In this document: positions 44,027 through 52,729 of the stretch, piece by piece | Layout: every line of letters starts with the position of its first letter | How positions within the stretch are numbered: the stretch's first letter is position 1 | Source of the DNA: an uncultured Christensenella sp. | GTDB taxonomy: Bacteria > Bacillota > Clostridia > Christensenellales > CAG-917 | DNA: 64,000 nucleotides | Direction of reading: 5' to 3' | Assembly: GCA_910578325.1 (NCBI GenBank) | Contig: CAJTQT010000001.1 | Location: forward strand, 186,001 to 250,000 | Notes under the pieces: generated by a model | Databases searched by the model: none | Told to the model about the DNA's origin: nothing | What the model saw: the letters and a program-made list of their open reading frames with translations, nothing else | Position numbers and translations under genes: made by a program

Positions 44027-44998
44027 TTACCATTTGAGCCTGACTTCACCCGCGGCCAGCGCTTCCGAGGTTTCGTCGGCATATTCGACAATCAAGCGGC
44101 ATCTGTCGTCTATATCCTTGACTGTCGCGTGAAGTTCGCAATCGGGTTTGACAACCGTTATTTCCCGACCTAAGAGAAACGACCGCTCTTTATAAGCGCG
44201 TGAGACTCTTTGCTTATCAAAATCCCGATAGTATTCAAAAAACTTATTCAGCACCTGCGCTGCAACTTTGTTGCGCGCGTCGTCGATGCCGTCGCAAACG
44301 GACGTTGCAATATCGCGGATTTCGGGCGCAAATCCCCCATACGGTTGAGTGACGTTTATTCCGATTCCCACCACGGCGAATTCAACTCCCCCGCATTCGA
44401 GATCCGCAACTGCTTCGGTGAGAATCCCGCAACACTTTTTCCCGTCCGCAAAAACGTCGTTCACCCACTTTATACTCGTGTGCTTTCCGCCCGCGAGTTC
44501 TATTCCTTCGGCAACGGCAACCGCCGCCAGCACGGTCAGATACGGCACAACCGCCGCGCTCGGACGCAAAACGAACGAAAAATATACGCCCGACTCCGGC
44601 GGCGAATAAAATCTGCGTCCCATTCTGCCCTTGCCGCCAAACTGTTCGAGAGCAACTACTACGGTCCCCTCCTCCGCGCCGTCCGCCGCAAGCGATTTGG
44701 CAACGTTGTTGGAAGAATCCGCCTCTTTATAAACTCTGATGTCCAACCCGCCGCAGGCAAGATACTTTTCGATTCCCTGCTTAGAAAGAGTGTTCGCGTC
44801 CGTCGGAAGCCTGTATCCGCCTCCCGTAAGCGAGTCTATACGCACCCCGTCCTCTCTGAGAGCGGCAATGGCTTTCCAGACCGCAGTTCTGCTGACTCCG
44901 AGCGTATGCGCAAGTTCCGCGCCCGAAACGTATCGTCCGCGATTCTCTTCCAGCGTCTTTAAAACATTTTCCTTTGTGCCGACAGTTGTTTTATCCAT
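44027..44998 (-). CDS. birA: Bifunctional biotin--protein ligase/biotin repressor
   Basis: A 323-residue BirA. Residues 1-75 are a helix-turn-helix (YVSGAELAHTLGVSRTAVWKAI). The ligase domain contains a GGKGRMGRRFYSP adenylate loop, KWVNDVF with the catalytic Lys and a VVGIGINV strand. The C-terminal SH3-like domain ends in GEVRLKW. It attaches biotin to the carrier lysine and represses biotin uptake when biotinyl-AMP accumulates. Its promoter contains a BirA box over the -35 element, and TATAAT ends only 7 bases before the ATG. No ribosome site is present, so the mRNA is probably leaderless. Confidence 0.95.
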   Translation of the reverse strand: MDKTTVGTKENVLKTLEENRGRYVSGAELAHTLGVSRTAVWKAIAALREDGVRIDSLTGGGYRLPTDANTLSKQGIEKYLACGGLDIRVYKEADSSNNVAKSLAADGAEEGTVVVALEQFGGKGRMGRRFYSPPESGVYFSFVLRPSAAVVPYLTVLAAVAVAEGIELAGGKHTSIKWVNDVFADGKKCCGILTEAVADLECGGVEFAVVGIGINVTQPYGGFAPEIRDIATSVCDGIDDARNKVAAQVLNKFFEYYRDFDKQRVSRAYKERSFLLGREITVVKPDCELHATVKDIDDRCRLIVEYADETSEALAAGEVRLKW

Positions 44999-45005
44999 AA
45001 TCAGA

Positions 45006-45062
45006 ATTATATTCCGTAAAGAAAAGCATTGTCAACCAAAATTTAGCAATAGGTTGACAATG
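45006..45062 (-). promoter_or_regulatory. BirA operator overlapping the birA promoter
   Basis: The perfect inverted repeat CATTGTCAACC (45027-45037), 14 bp, GGTTGACAATG (45052-45062) matches the known BirA box. One arm contains the -35 TTGACA on the minus strand (45030-45035), which is 18 bp from TATAAT (45006-45011). BirA binding would block RNA polymerase directly. Confidence 0.92.
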
Positions 45063-45085
45063 TGCAAATGAAGTTGATAACAGCA

Positions 45086-46036
45086 TTAGATAGCAAACAC
45101 GAAAACTATTGAAAATACAAGTCCTGTGAGCATACTGACAGACGGCGCTTCGCCGTTATTGAGCGCGATGGATTGCGGCAGGATATCGCACACAGTCACA
45201 TACAACATCGCGCCGCTGGCGAGAGACAGGCATATCCCCGTGGCGAGTTCTCCGAGTCCGCCGACGGCGAGCCCGAACACCGCGCCTATTACGGTCGTAC
45301 ACCCGGCAAGGGCAGTCAGCGCAACCGCTTTTGCTCCGTGCACTCCGCCGCTGACAAGCGGAGCGGCAATCGCCATTCCCTCGGGCACGTTGTGTATTGC
45401 GATAATCAGCGCAATCAGTATACCCATTTGCGTTTGAAGCGTTCCCGACGCTCCGATTGCCATTCCCTCGGGAAAATTGTGCAAGGCGATCGCGATGAAC
45501 ATAACCGTGCCCGCCTTTATCATCGCACGGCTTCTGCCGTCGCGGCTACTGCGCGGTCGGAGCCGCGCTTTACGCGCACCGATTTTGCGTTTTTCTATGT
45601 TTATACTATCGGTTGCAATATTTAAACCGTCTTTTCTGCAAATTACAGCATTTTGCGCTTCGCGTTTTATATCGCCTCCGCGCCCCGTATGCGCCTGTAT
45701 CATTGCCGAAGCCCTGTAAACGTCGTCCGCCGAGCGGCGACGCTTTTTTTCTATATAATCCAACAGTTTGTTGACGGCAAAAATTACAGCCATTCCTCCG
45801 ATTACGGTCGCGACCGACGTCGCTATTGCGCCGCCTTTTCCCAGCGAAACCGCAGAGGAAATTGATTCCGGAATCATTTCAAACGCTACGACTCCCGCCA
45901 TTACTCCGCCCGCGAACCCGAGCACTCTGCCCATAACGCGCGCGCCCCTGTTTTTAAGCAGTACCCCGATCAATCCTCCGAGTCCCGTTCCGAAAACGCC
46001 CGCCGCGAGCGATAACGTCAGAATAAGCCAGTCCAT
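45086..46036 (-). CDS. ZIP family metal transporter
   Basis: A 316-residue membrane protein with about eight helices. The metal-transport helices contain the paired motifs HNFPEGMAIG and HNVPEGMAIA, which define the ZIP family (zinc or other divalent cations, uptake direction). A charged cytoplasmic loop between helices 3 and 4 (about residues 105-180) is unusually Arg/Lys-rich. The ATG at 46036 has GAGGTG upstream, giving a start MDWLILTLSLAAG; the frame to 46084 adds an unsupported extension. It ends just beyond the birA operator and is not obviously co-regulated with it. Confidence 0.92.
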   Translation of the reverse strand: MDWLILTLSLAAGVFGTGLGGLIGVLLKNRGARVMGRVLGFAGGVMAGVVAFEMIPESISSAVSLGKGGAIATSVATVIGGMAVIFAVNKLLDYIEKKRRRSADDVYRASAMIQAHTGRGGDIKREAQNAVICRKDGLNIATDSINIEKRKIGARKARLRPRSSRDGRSRAMIKAGTVMFIAIALHNFPEGMAIGASGTLQTQMGILIALIIAIHNVPEGMAIAAPLVSGGVHGAKAVALTALAGCTTVIGAVFGLAVGGLGELATGICLSLASGAMLYVTVCDILPQSIALNNGEAPSVSMLTGLVFSIVFVFAI

Positions 46037-46142
46037 ACACACCTCGTATAAGCATATTACCGTCGCGGAAAATATATTGCGCAAATTATACTTTTCGTCA
46101 AATTTTGCAGATACTTTTTAAGTTTGGAAACATAATATAATT

Positions 46143-47009
46143 ATGAAATACCAAAGCGTTGCAAAACTTTTTGAAACAAAGAAATTCATTCTCACGGTTG
46201 CTGCCGTAATCGCGCTGTCCGCGATTCTCAACGCCGCCGTTTCAGGAGTATGTTTTATGCCCGACGCTTACAGCACGGCGGACGCCGCGTCCTACACCCC
46301 TAAACTTATCGCTCACTTTTCGACGTATTACGGCGAAAGTTCGGAAACCCGCAAACACAACGTAGAACTCGCCGCACGCAAAATCGACGGCGCAGTGCTC
46401 TATCCCGAAGACGAGTTTTCATTCAACGAAACCGTCGGAAAGCGGACGCAAGCCAACGGTTTTCTCAAAGCATTGATCATACAGGACGGCGCGTTTGTGG
46501 AAGGTATCGGCGGAGGAGTTTGTCAGGTGTCCAGCACAGTGTATAACTGCGCGCTGCTCGCAGGAGTGGATATCTCCCACGTGCGCCCTCATTCGTTGCC
46601 GGTCAGTTACGTCGCGCCGTCGTTTGACGCAATGGTCTCTTCCGAAACCGACTTCCGATTTGTCAACACTCTGTCAAGCGCGATAACGCTCAAAGTAAAG
46701 ACGGACGGAATGTCCATCCGCGCTGAGATTTACGGGCTTGACTCCATAACCATCCGTCGCCGTTCGGAAACAATAGCCGTGCTGCCCCGTGAAACGGAAT
46801 ACGTGGACGACGACACTCTGCCGTTGGGCAAGGAGGTCATCGACTCGTACGGAAAAGACGGACTCAAATCCGAAGGATATCTGGATTTTTTCGAAAACGG
46901 GAAACATGTAAAAACAGTGTGCATACGCCGCGACACTTACAAACCGCAAAAACGCGTCATACTGCGCGGAACAAATGCGGACTTAGTTGACGAAAACACG
47001 GAGGAATAA
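46143..47009 (+). CDS. VanW family protein
   Basis: A 288-residue exported protein with an N-terminal membrane helix (about 17-37). The VanW domain follows, with FSFNETVGKRTQANGF, the GIGGGVCQVSSTVYNCALLAG core (about residues 120-140) and SYVAPSFDAMV. The C-terminal about 80 residues resemble a G5-like beta tail. VanW proteins are widespread cell-surface proteins of uncertain function, originally noted near vancomycin-resistance genes; no van genes occur here. No ribosome site is evident; AT-rich -10-like sequence abuts the ATG. Confidence 0.88.
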   Translation: MKYQSVAKLFETKKFILTVAAVIALSAILNAAVSGVCFMPDAYSTADAASYTPKLIAHFSTYYGESSETRKHNVELAARKIDGAVLYPEDEFSFNETVGKRTQANGFLKALIIQDGAFVEGIGGGVCQVSSTVYNCALLAGVDISHVRPHSLPVSYVAPSFDAMVSSETDFRFVNTLSSAITLKVKTDGMSIRAEIYGLDSITIRRRSETIAVLPRETEYVDDDTLPLGKEVIDSYGKDGLKSEGYLDFFENGKHVKTVCIRRDTYKPQKRVILRGTNADLVDENTEE

Positions 47010-47016
47010 TATTTTG

Positions 47017-47235
47017 TTATTCCTCCTCTTTATATTCAACAAGGTCATCTAATGAAACGTCAAAAATGATTGCCAACTTGCAAATCGTATAAATATCGGG
47101 CGTGCTGTACCCGTTTTCATAGTTTGATATCAGGCTCTTTTTGCCATTAAGCAAACCTGCAAGTTGTTCTTGCGTCATTTTCTTTTGTTTTCTAAATAAT
47201 TTTATATTTTGTGCCAGATTTATTTCCATTTCCAT
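47017..47235 (-). CDS. Small XRE-family regulator
   Basis: A 72-residue Cro/CI-type helix-turn-helix protein (IKLFRKQKKMTQEQLAGLLNGKKSLISNYENG), ending in an acidic tail. Either ATG 47235 or 47229 may be used; neither has a clear ribosome site. It is divergent from a DUF6809-like gene. Two copies of a 16-bp palindrome in the shared promoter region are likely its binding sites. The pair looks like a small autoregulated unit. Confidence 0.88.
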   Translation of the reverse strand: MEMEINLAQNIKLFRKQKKMTQEQLAGLLNGKKSLISNYENGYSTPDIYTICKLAIIFDVSLDDLVEYKEEE

Positions 47236-47290
47236 TGACTAAAATACAAGGTATCTGTACAATAATGTTAAATGTACAAGACACCTGTAC
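47235..47290. promoter_or_regulatory. Divergent promoter with tandem operators
   Basis: The plus-strand promoter is TTGACT (47235-47240), 17 bp, TACAAT (47258-47263). The 16-mers TACAAGGTATCTGTAC (47245-47260) and TACAAGACACCTGTAC (47275-47290) are half-palindromic (TACA-N8-TGTA) and lie exactly 30 bp apart, about three helical turns, covering the -10 and early transcript. Confidence 0.75.
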
Positions 47291-47321
47291 TTATAGCCAT
47301 ATTACGGAATCCGCAAACGGT

Positions 47322-47624
47322 ATGAAAATGAAATCATCGACACTCATAGAGCAAATCTACTATTCTCAACGGCACACTTATTGCAACTTCAAGGAATCAA
47401 AAGCAACTAAGCGGGCTTTAAAAAAATTTAACGAAATCGAACTGCTATTTACCGAAATAATAAAAACCGATGAAAACCTGTACCGACTATATTGCGAACT
47501 TGAAGATCTGCAAACAGAATATCTAAGCAATTCGACGGCGGACGCATTCTATTATGGATTTAAAAGAGGAGCGCAAATGATTCTCGAAGTAACGGCAGAT
47601 AAATTTACGGGCGATATTGACTAA
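47322..47624 (+). CDS. DUF6809-like small protein
   Basis: About 100 residues, alpha-helical. It starts MKMKSSTLIEQIYY and ends in the GFKRGAQMILEVT helix that resembles the GxxxGARMMLE signature of the clostridial DUF6809 group. It lies behind a promoter overlapped by two XRE operators and is divergent from the XRE gene, so it is likely repressed by it. The ATG at 47322 (or 47328) lacks a strong ribosome site; a longer frame starting at 47211 would run through the promoter and is rejected. The function is unknown. Confidence 0.6.
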   Translation: MKMKSSTLIEQIYYSQRHTYCNFKESKATKRALKKFNEIELLFTEIIKTDENLYRLYCELEDLQTEYLSNSTADAFYYGFKRGAQMILEVTADKFTGDID

Positions 47625-47677
47625 ATATCAAGGGTTTTATATAATATATTTATTAACACCCTATTTAGGAGTTTGCT

Positions 47678-49420
47678 ATGGATTATCAACTCAGTTTCAA
47701 ACAATGGCTGGAAAACGACGAGGTTGCGCAAGAGGATAAGGCGCGGCTGCGCGCGCTTTCAGAGGAAGAAAAAAAGGAAATGTTTTTCGCGCCTCTTGAA
47801 TTCGGCACTGCCGGAATGCGCGGCGTGCTTGACGTCGGCGAAAACAGAATGAATATTTTCACCGTACGCAGAGCGACCAAAGGACTTGCAGACTACATAA
47901 ACACCCTCGGCGAGGAAGCACGCAAGCGCGGCGTTGTTATTTCCTACGATACGCGCAAGTTTTCAAGCGAGTTCGCCATAGAGTCCGCCAAAGTGCTGTC
48001 GGCAAACGGAATAAACACGCACCTGTTCGAGGACGTACGTCCCGTGCCCGTATGCTCGTTTGCAATACGGCATCTGAATGCCGTCGCGGGCATAATGATA
48101 ACCGCTTCGCACAATCCCAAAATCTACAACGGCTACAAGGTATACGGCGACGACGGAGCGCAGATGTCGCCAGAATCGACTGATAAAGTAGTTGAATTTA
48201 TTGACAAAACCCCGTATTTCGGCATAAACACCGCGGAAGTCAAAATGTGTGCGGGGTGTATAAAAGGCAAGGACAACGTAAAATTCGACGCTCATATCAC
48301 CGTAATCGGCAAGAGCGTGGACGACGCGTACTTTGCTCAACTTGAAAAACTTTCGCTGTCTCCCGAAGCGGTGAAATCTCACGGCGCAAACGTCAGACTG
48401 GTGTATACTCCCATTCACGGCAGCGGTTTTATGCCCGTTACGTCGATACTCGGCAGAATGGGCATAAAGGTGAACGTCGTCGAGGAGCAGGCAAAACCCG
48501 ACACCGAGTTTTCGACAGTCCGCGTGCCGAATCCCGAGGAGGCGGACACGCTCAGGCTCGGCGTTGAACTCGCCGACAAAATCGGCAGCGATATCGTCAT
48601 CGGCACCGACCCCGACGCAGACAGAATGGGCATCGCTATCCGCAACGACAAGGGCGAATTTATTCTTCTCAACGGCAATCAAATCGGAGTGTTGCTTTGC
48701 AATTATATTTTGCGCAGAAAGTCCGAAACGGGAAAACTTCCCCAAAACGGCGCGATTGTAAAAACCATTGTCACAACCGAACTTGCGCGCAAACTCGCCG
48801 CGAGTTTCGGCGTAGAAACCTTCGACGTACTGACAGGATTCAAGTTTATCGGCGAAAAAATCAAAGAATGGGAAATCAGCGGTCAATACGAATATCTCTT
48901 CGGATTCGAAGAGAGTTACGGCTCGCTGGTCGGCACCCACGCAAGAGATAAGGACGCCGTTGTCGCAAGTATGATGTTCGCCGAAATGGTTTGCTATCTC
49001 GACTCCGTGGGCGAATCGGTTTACGGCGTTTTGCAAGGCATTTTCGAAAAATTCGGATATTTTGTCGAAAAGTCGACGTCGGTGACATTCGGCGGTCTTG
49101 ACGGAATGGAGAAAATGAGAAACATTATGCTACAACTGCGGGCGGCAAAATACACCGAAATCGAAGGGACCAAAGTGCTTGCCGTAAGCGACTTCGTATC
49201 ACGGAAAAAAATCAATGCCGACGGCTCGGAAGAAGATATTTCCCTTCCCAAAACCAACGCGCTCAAACTTCATCTTGAAAACGGCGACTGGATTTGCGTG
49301 CGCCCCAGCGGCACTGAACCCAAACTTAAATTTTACGTCGCAACGTCAAAGGCCGCCAAAGAGGATGCGACTGCCCTTGCGGACAGATATCTCGCGTATA
49401 TGCGCTCGCTTGCGCAATAA
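47678..49420 (+). CDS. Phosphoglucomutase/phosphomannomutase
   Basis: A 580-residue alpha-D-phosphohexomutase of the long bacterial type. FGTAGMRGVLDVGENRMN opens domain 1. The phosphoserine loop is ITASHNPKIYNGYKVY (about residues 140-155), the Mg loop is GTDPDADRMG and the sugar loop is GFEESYG. The phosphate-binding RPSGTEPKLKFY is in the last domain. It interconverts glucose-1- and glucose-6-phosphate, linking the glycogen phosphorylase at 61624 with glycolysis and with UDP-sugar synthesis. TAGGAG precedes the ATG. Confidence 0.96.
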   Translation: MDYQLSFKQWLENDEVAQEDKARLRALSEEEKKEMFFAPLEFGTAGMRGVLDVGENRMNIFTVRRATKGLADYINTLGEEARKRGVVISYDTRKFSSEFAIESAKVLSANGINTHLFEDVRPVPVCSFAIRHLNAVAGIMITASHNPKIYNGYKVYGDDGAQMSPESTDKVVEFIDKTPYFGINTAEVKMCAGCIKGKDNVKFDAHITVIGKSVDDAYFAQLEKLSLSPEAVKSHGANVRLVYTPIHGSGFMPVTSILGRMGIKVNVVEEQAKPDTEFSTVRVPNPEEADTLRLGVELADKIGSDIVIGTDPDADRMGIAIRNDKGEFILLNGNQIGVLLCNYILRRKSETGKLPQNGAIVKTIVTTELARKLAASFGVETFDVLTGFKFIGEKIKEWEISGQYEYLFGFEESYGSLVGTHARDKDAVVASMMFAEMVCYLDSVGESVYGVLQGIFEKFGYFVEKSTSVTFGGLDGMEKMRNIMLQLRAAKYTEIEGTKVLAVSDFVSRKKINADGSEEDISLPKTNALKLHLENGDWICVRPSGTEPKLKFYVATSKAAKEDATALADRYLAYMRSLAQ

Positions 49421-49459
49421 CCGCAAAAATACTTGCTATTTCCAAAACCCGAACTATAC

Positions 49460-49494
49460 GGCAGGGGACGCAACGATTCGTTGCGTCCCCTGCC
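49460..49494. terminator. Perfect 16-bp hairpin after phosphoglucomutase
   Basis: GGCAGGGGACGCAACG (49460-49475), ATT, CGTTGCGTCCCCTGCC (49479-49494). There is no T-run on either side, so factor-independent termination is uncertain. It lies between two convergent genes. Confidence 0.6.
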
Positions 49495-49560
49495 ATTTAC
49501 TCTGTTTTATTGCCGGTTTATTGCCGTCGCAATCCCGACAGCCCCTTGTTCGGCACAAAG

Positions 49561-50229
49561 TCATCTGCCCTTTGCAAGCATATAACTTTTGTCGATCCAT
49601 TTCTCTATCTCCTGTACGCTCACGGTTCCGTCGAGAAGTATGGTCATCCACGTGCGCTTATTCATATGGTATCCCGCAAAGTATTTCTTCCCGTCCACAA
49701 TATTCCCGTCAGTTTCGGGATTTATCCGCAAATCGATAACCGCAATATCCGAATCGTCGTCAAAACCGAATCTGTTCTTTTTCACCGTCAGCAACGCGCC
49801 GTACCATTTCCGGTTGTCCTTTCTGCGCCATACGGCGTTATCGGTAAATTTCTCCCAGAGGAATTCCAACTCGTCGCCGTATTTATTCCTTATGTACTCG
49901 ATTAACCCGCGCGATATCGAATCTCTGAACACATTCCTTTCAAAGCATTTATCCGCAACGACTGAAAGCACTCTGTCATATTCTGCGCGCACGCCGCCTA
50001 CAAACGCGCCGCAGGCGTCCGGCACAAGGTGCAAGGTATAAGGCTCCTGTGAAACACAGTCCACAACTTCGCTGAAAACCTTTCCGTCGGCGGATACGGT
50101 CACGCGCATGGTAAACTGTCCGTCAAGTATTTCGGTATTAAAGACAAAATCGCCCCGCTCTTGCAAAAATCCGTATTGCAGAAGTTTTTCAAGTCGCGGC
50201 GATTTGTTTTTAAAAAAGTTGTTTTCCAT
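49561..50229 (-). CDS. MmcQ/YjbR family protein
   Basis: A 222-residue cytoplasmic protein. The C-terminal half (about 100-220) shows the double-wing DNA-binding-like fold of the family: WRRKDNRKWYGALLTVKKNRFG, IAVIDLRINPE, the YHMNKRTWMTILLDG block and the closing SYMLAKGR. The N-terminal about 95 residues (LLQYGFLQERGDFVFNTEI) are an additional domain seen in many Bacillota members. The exact role is unknown. It is followed on the same strand by an MGMT-like gene upstream (31-bp gap), a pairing that fits nucleic-acid-related functions without proving them. Confidence 0.85.
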   Translation of the reverse strand: MENNFFKNKSPRLEKLLQYGFLQERGDFVFNTEILDGQFTMRVTVSADGKVFSEVVDCVSQEPYTLHLVPDACGAFVGGVRAEYDRVLSVVADKCFERNVFRDSISRGLIEYIRNKYGDELEFLWEKFTDNAVWRRKDNRKWYGALLTVKKNRFGFDDDSDIAVIDLRINPETDGNIVDGKKYFAGYHMNKRTWMTILLDGTVSVQEIEKWIDKSYMLAKGR

Positions 50230-50259
50230 AATCCTGATTGCCTTAACTTATATCCGAAG

Positions 50260-50571
50260 TTATTCAAACGGGTTCCATTGATACTTATCGAGGTCGACGG
50301 TGTAATCGTCACGGACCTCCACTCCGTCGTTTTCCAGCCGAGCCGCGTGCTCCGCTTTTCCGCCGAACGCGAACGCCTCCGCGCAACCTCCGAATCTGTT
50401 CACCACCCTGAAACACGGAGTATGCTCGGGATCGGGATTGAAATGAAGCGCATATCCCACCGCGCGCGACGCTTTGGGCGAACCGCACAACACGGCTATC
50501 TGTCCGTATGTGGCGACCTTGCCCTTTGGAATCTGCTTTACAACTTCGTATACGACGTCGTAAAAACTCAT
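50260..50571 (-). CDS. MGMT-like (alkyltransferase-like) DNA-binding protein
   Basis: A 103-residue protein consisting only of the C-terminal DNA-binding domain of O6-alkylguanine-DNA alkyltransferases. IPKGKVATYGQIAVLCGSPKASRAVGYAL is the helix-turn-helix with arginine finger. The active-site loop reads TPCFRVVN instead of PCHRV: the cysteine is kept, but the histidine that activates it is phenylalanine, so alkyl transfer is doubtful and a damage-sensing role (alkyltransferase-like) is more likely. AAAGGAG precedes the ATG. Confidence 0.85.
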   Translation of the reverse strand: MSFYDVVYEVVKQIPKGKVATYGQIAVLCGSPKASRAVGYALHFNPDPEHTPCFRVVNRFGGCAEAFAFGGKAEHAARLENDGVEVRDDYTVDLDKYQWNPFE

Positions 50572-50647
50572 ATTTCACGCTCCTTTGCCCGTAAATTCCA
50601 CGCGGAAACAGTTTGCGATCTAAAAACCTATATAAATAGGTTGCGTT

Positions 50648-51109
50648 TTATTCGCAATCGCGCTGTTCCGTCAGATACTTTTCCGCTATCTCCGCCGCGT
50701 CGCCTACGAGTTTTGCGCAAGGACGGCTCTTATAGTATTCAGGTGTGCGCGAGTCGGGTTGAGGATTAGTCGCGGCAATTTTTGCGCCGAGCAACTCGCG
50801 GCAGACAATACTGCCGTTAATCTCTCTAAACGCTCCCGCAAGTTGCTGAATCAGCGCGTAATGTTTCGACTTTGCGTCCTGTCCTGCCTCGCTGAAATCA
50901 CATCCTTTCAGCGCGCCTGCCACAATTCCCATTCCGCTGACCGCACCGCAGATTTCGCGCAGTCTTCCGAATCCTCCGCCGAACGACGATGAAATTTTCA
51001 GCAACGTATCGCGGTCTATGTTCAGTTCATCCGCAAAAGTAAGCACGACTGCCTGCGCGCAGTTATAGCCTTCGAGAAAATATCTTTCCGCAGTTTCGCG
51101 TTTTGTCAT
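50648..51109 (-). CDS. C_GCAxxG_C_C family protein
   Basis: A 153-residue protein of the C-GCAxxG-C-C family. GYNCAQAVVL holds the first Cys, FGGGFGRLREICGAVSGMGIV the middle Cys/Gly block, and IVCREL plus RPCAKLV the last cysteines. These conserved residues suggest metal or redox function, but no activity is established. The start is set at 51109 (MTKRETAERYF) because AAGGA is seven bases upstream; the ATG at 51115 would be too close. It starts within a few bases of the mrp stop, so the two are in one operon. Confidence 0.88.
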   Translation of the reverse strand: MTKRETAERYFLEGYNCAQAVVLTFADELNIDRDTLLKISSSFGGGFGRLREICGAVSGMGIVAGALKGCDFSEAGQDAKSKHYALIQQLAGAFREINGSIVCRELLGAKIAATNPQPDSRTPEYYKSRPCAKLVGDAAEIAEKYLTEQRDCE

Positions 51110-51119
51110 AGCCATTTCC

Positions 51120-51932
51120 TTACTTTGCGATTTCTTTGAGCGCGGTTTCAAGATAATTTCTATCCGCGAGGCTCTCCACGTCGCCCGCGTCCACTGCTTT
51201 TGCAATATCGGCGTCTATCGGCAGTCTGCCAAGCACTTTGAGATCGAAATCGGTCGCGACTTCGTCAACCTTGCTCGTACCGAATATATCGATTTCTTTT
51301 CCGCAGTCTGGGCACTTGATATAACTCATATTCTCAACTACGCCGTAAATTTTTATATTCATCTTATTTGCCATTTTCACCGCTTTCTCAACTATCATAG
51401 AAACGAGTTCCTGCGGAGAGGTAACGATAACTATGCCGTCGAGTTTTATGGACTGAAAAACAGTCAACGGAACGTCGCCCGTTCCCGGAGGCATATCGAC
51501 GAACATATAATCCACGTCGCCCCAGATGACCTCCGACCAGAACTGTTTAACCATTCCCGCAATCACGGGACCGCGCCAGATAACAGGGTCGTTTTCGTTT
51601 TCCAGAAGCAGGTTTGACGACATCACTTTGACCCCGAGTTTGCTTGCGCGCGGGTAAATGCCCATATCGTCGCCCTCGACGCCGCCTTTTATTCCGAACG
51701 CGCGGGGAACCGACGGTCCCGTAATATCCGCGTCGAGCACCGCGACTTTGCTTCCCTTTGCCGCCATACCCACGGCAAGCAGAGAAGTGACAAGCGACTT
51801 GCCTACGCCTCCCTTTCCGCTCACAACGCCGATAACGCGTTTGATACGCGAAAGTTCGTGCGGTTTTTCAAAAGTTATTCTGCTTGCGCAATCCTGCGAG
51901 CAGGATCCGCAATCGTGACTGCAATCACTCAT
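51120..51932 (-). CDS. Mrp/NBP35-type iron-sulfur carrier ATPase
   Basis: A 270-residue P-loop protein of the Mrp/ApbC family that carries or inserts Fe-S clusters. The deviant Walker A GKGGVGKS is near residue 42, DADITGPS follows, and the FVDMPPGTGD switch and CPDCGKEI with the cluster-binding CxxC are in the last third. A four-cysteine N-terminal segment (CSHDCGSCSQDC) adds a second possible cluster site as in NBP35. The ATG at 51932 with AAGGAG is preferred to the TTG at 51938. It is upstream of the C_GCAxxG_C_C gene. Confidence 0.94.
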   Translation of the reverse strand: MSDCSHDCGSCSQDCASRITFEKPHELSRIKRVIGVVSGKGGVGKSLVTSLLAVGMAAKGSKVAVLDADITGPSVPRAFGIKGGVEGDDMGIYPRASKLGVKVMSSNLLLENENDPVIWRGPVIAGMVKQFWSEVIWGDVDYMFVDMPPGTGDVPLTVFQSIKLDGIVIVTSPQELVSMIVEKAVKMANKMNIKIYGVVENMSYIKCPDCGKEIDIFGTSKVDEVATDFDLKVLGRLPIDADIAKAVDAGDVESLADRNYLETALKEIAK

Positions 51933-52091
51933 ATTCAATACTCCTTAATAAAAGTCTGCCTCAATATGATATCACCTTGCCGCCGCACTTTCAAGCGAAA
52001 TAAGGCTATTATACGTCAGTAACGGCATTGCTGTATAAGTTTTGCCAAACATAGCAATAATTATAAAATCAAAACCGAAAGGAGAATTTCT

Positions 52092-52685
52092 ATGAAACTT
52101 ATCGACAGCAAAACGCTACTTAATCTCGCCAAAGCATACTCCGGCGAAACGCAAGCCTATACGCGCTACAAATTTATCGAGTACGGAGCGCGCAACGAAG
52201 GTTACAACGCGCTTTCGGAAGTCATCGACAAGGTGGTTTTCAATGAATTCAATCACGCAAGAATGCTCTACACCGCCATTCAGCAGGCAAGCCCCAAAAC
52301 AATCGAGAATATCGATATAACCGGCGGTTATCCGTTCAAGCAGAAATGGAATCTCGTCGAAAACCTCAAACTCGCCGCCGAGGACGAAGCCGCCGAAATT
52401 CAGATTTATAAGGAATTTGAAAAAACCGCTAAGGAAGAGGGATTTGAGGAAATCGCAAACCTTTTCAGAATGATTCGCGACGTGGAAAACTGCCATAAGA
52501 TGCTCTTCGAGGACCTGCACAACCAACTCTCCACAGGCACGCTCTACAAAAAGCCGAAAGCGGTAAAATGGAAATGTTCGGGCTGCGGTTACGAAGCCGA
52601 GGGCAAGGAAGCGTGGGATATGTGCCCTCTGTGCAAAGCAAAACAGGGTTTTGTTATGCTCAAACTCGCCGACGGCACTTGCTGA
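52092..52685 (+). CDS. rbr: Rubrerythrin
   Basis: A 197-residue peroxide-reducing protein of anaerobes. The N-terminal four-helix di-iron domain has Glu in GETQAYTRYKF, FNEFNHARML (ExxH), EDEAAEIQIYKEF and DVENCHKMLF (ExxH). The C-terminal rubredoxin-like domain has CSGCGY and CPLC binding one iron. AGGAG precedes the ATG and a strong terminator follows. This supports a strict or near-strict anaerobe. Confidence 0.97.
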   Translation: MKLIDSKTLLNLAKAYSGETQAYTRYKFIEYGARNEGYNALSEVIDKVVFNEFNHARMLYTAIQQASPKTIENIDITGGYPFKQKWNLVENLKLAAEDEAAEIQIYKEFEKTAKEEGFEEIANLFRMIRDVENCHKMLFEDLHNQLSTGTLYKKPKAVKWKCSGCGYEAEGKEAWDMCPLCKAKQGFVMLKLADGTC

Positions 52686-52729
52686 TTTATTGCGCGGACT
52701 GTAATAAACTTATCAAAATCAAACTTTGA

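Noticed and set aside
46100..46142. Leaderless start for the VanW gene
   Set aside because: -10-like sequences abut the ATG, but no -35 at a usable distance was found, so the claim is weaker than for birA and the NrdG-like gene.
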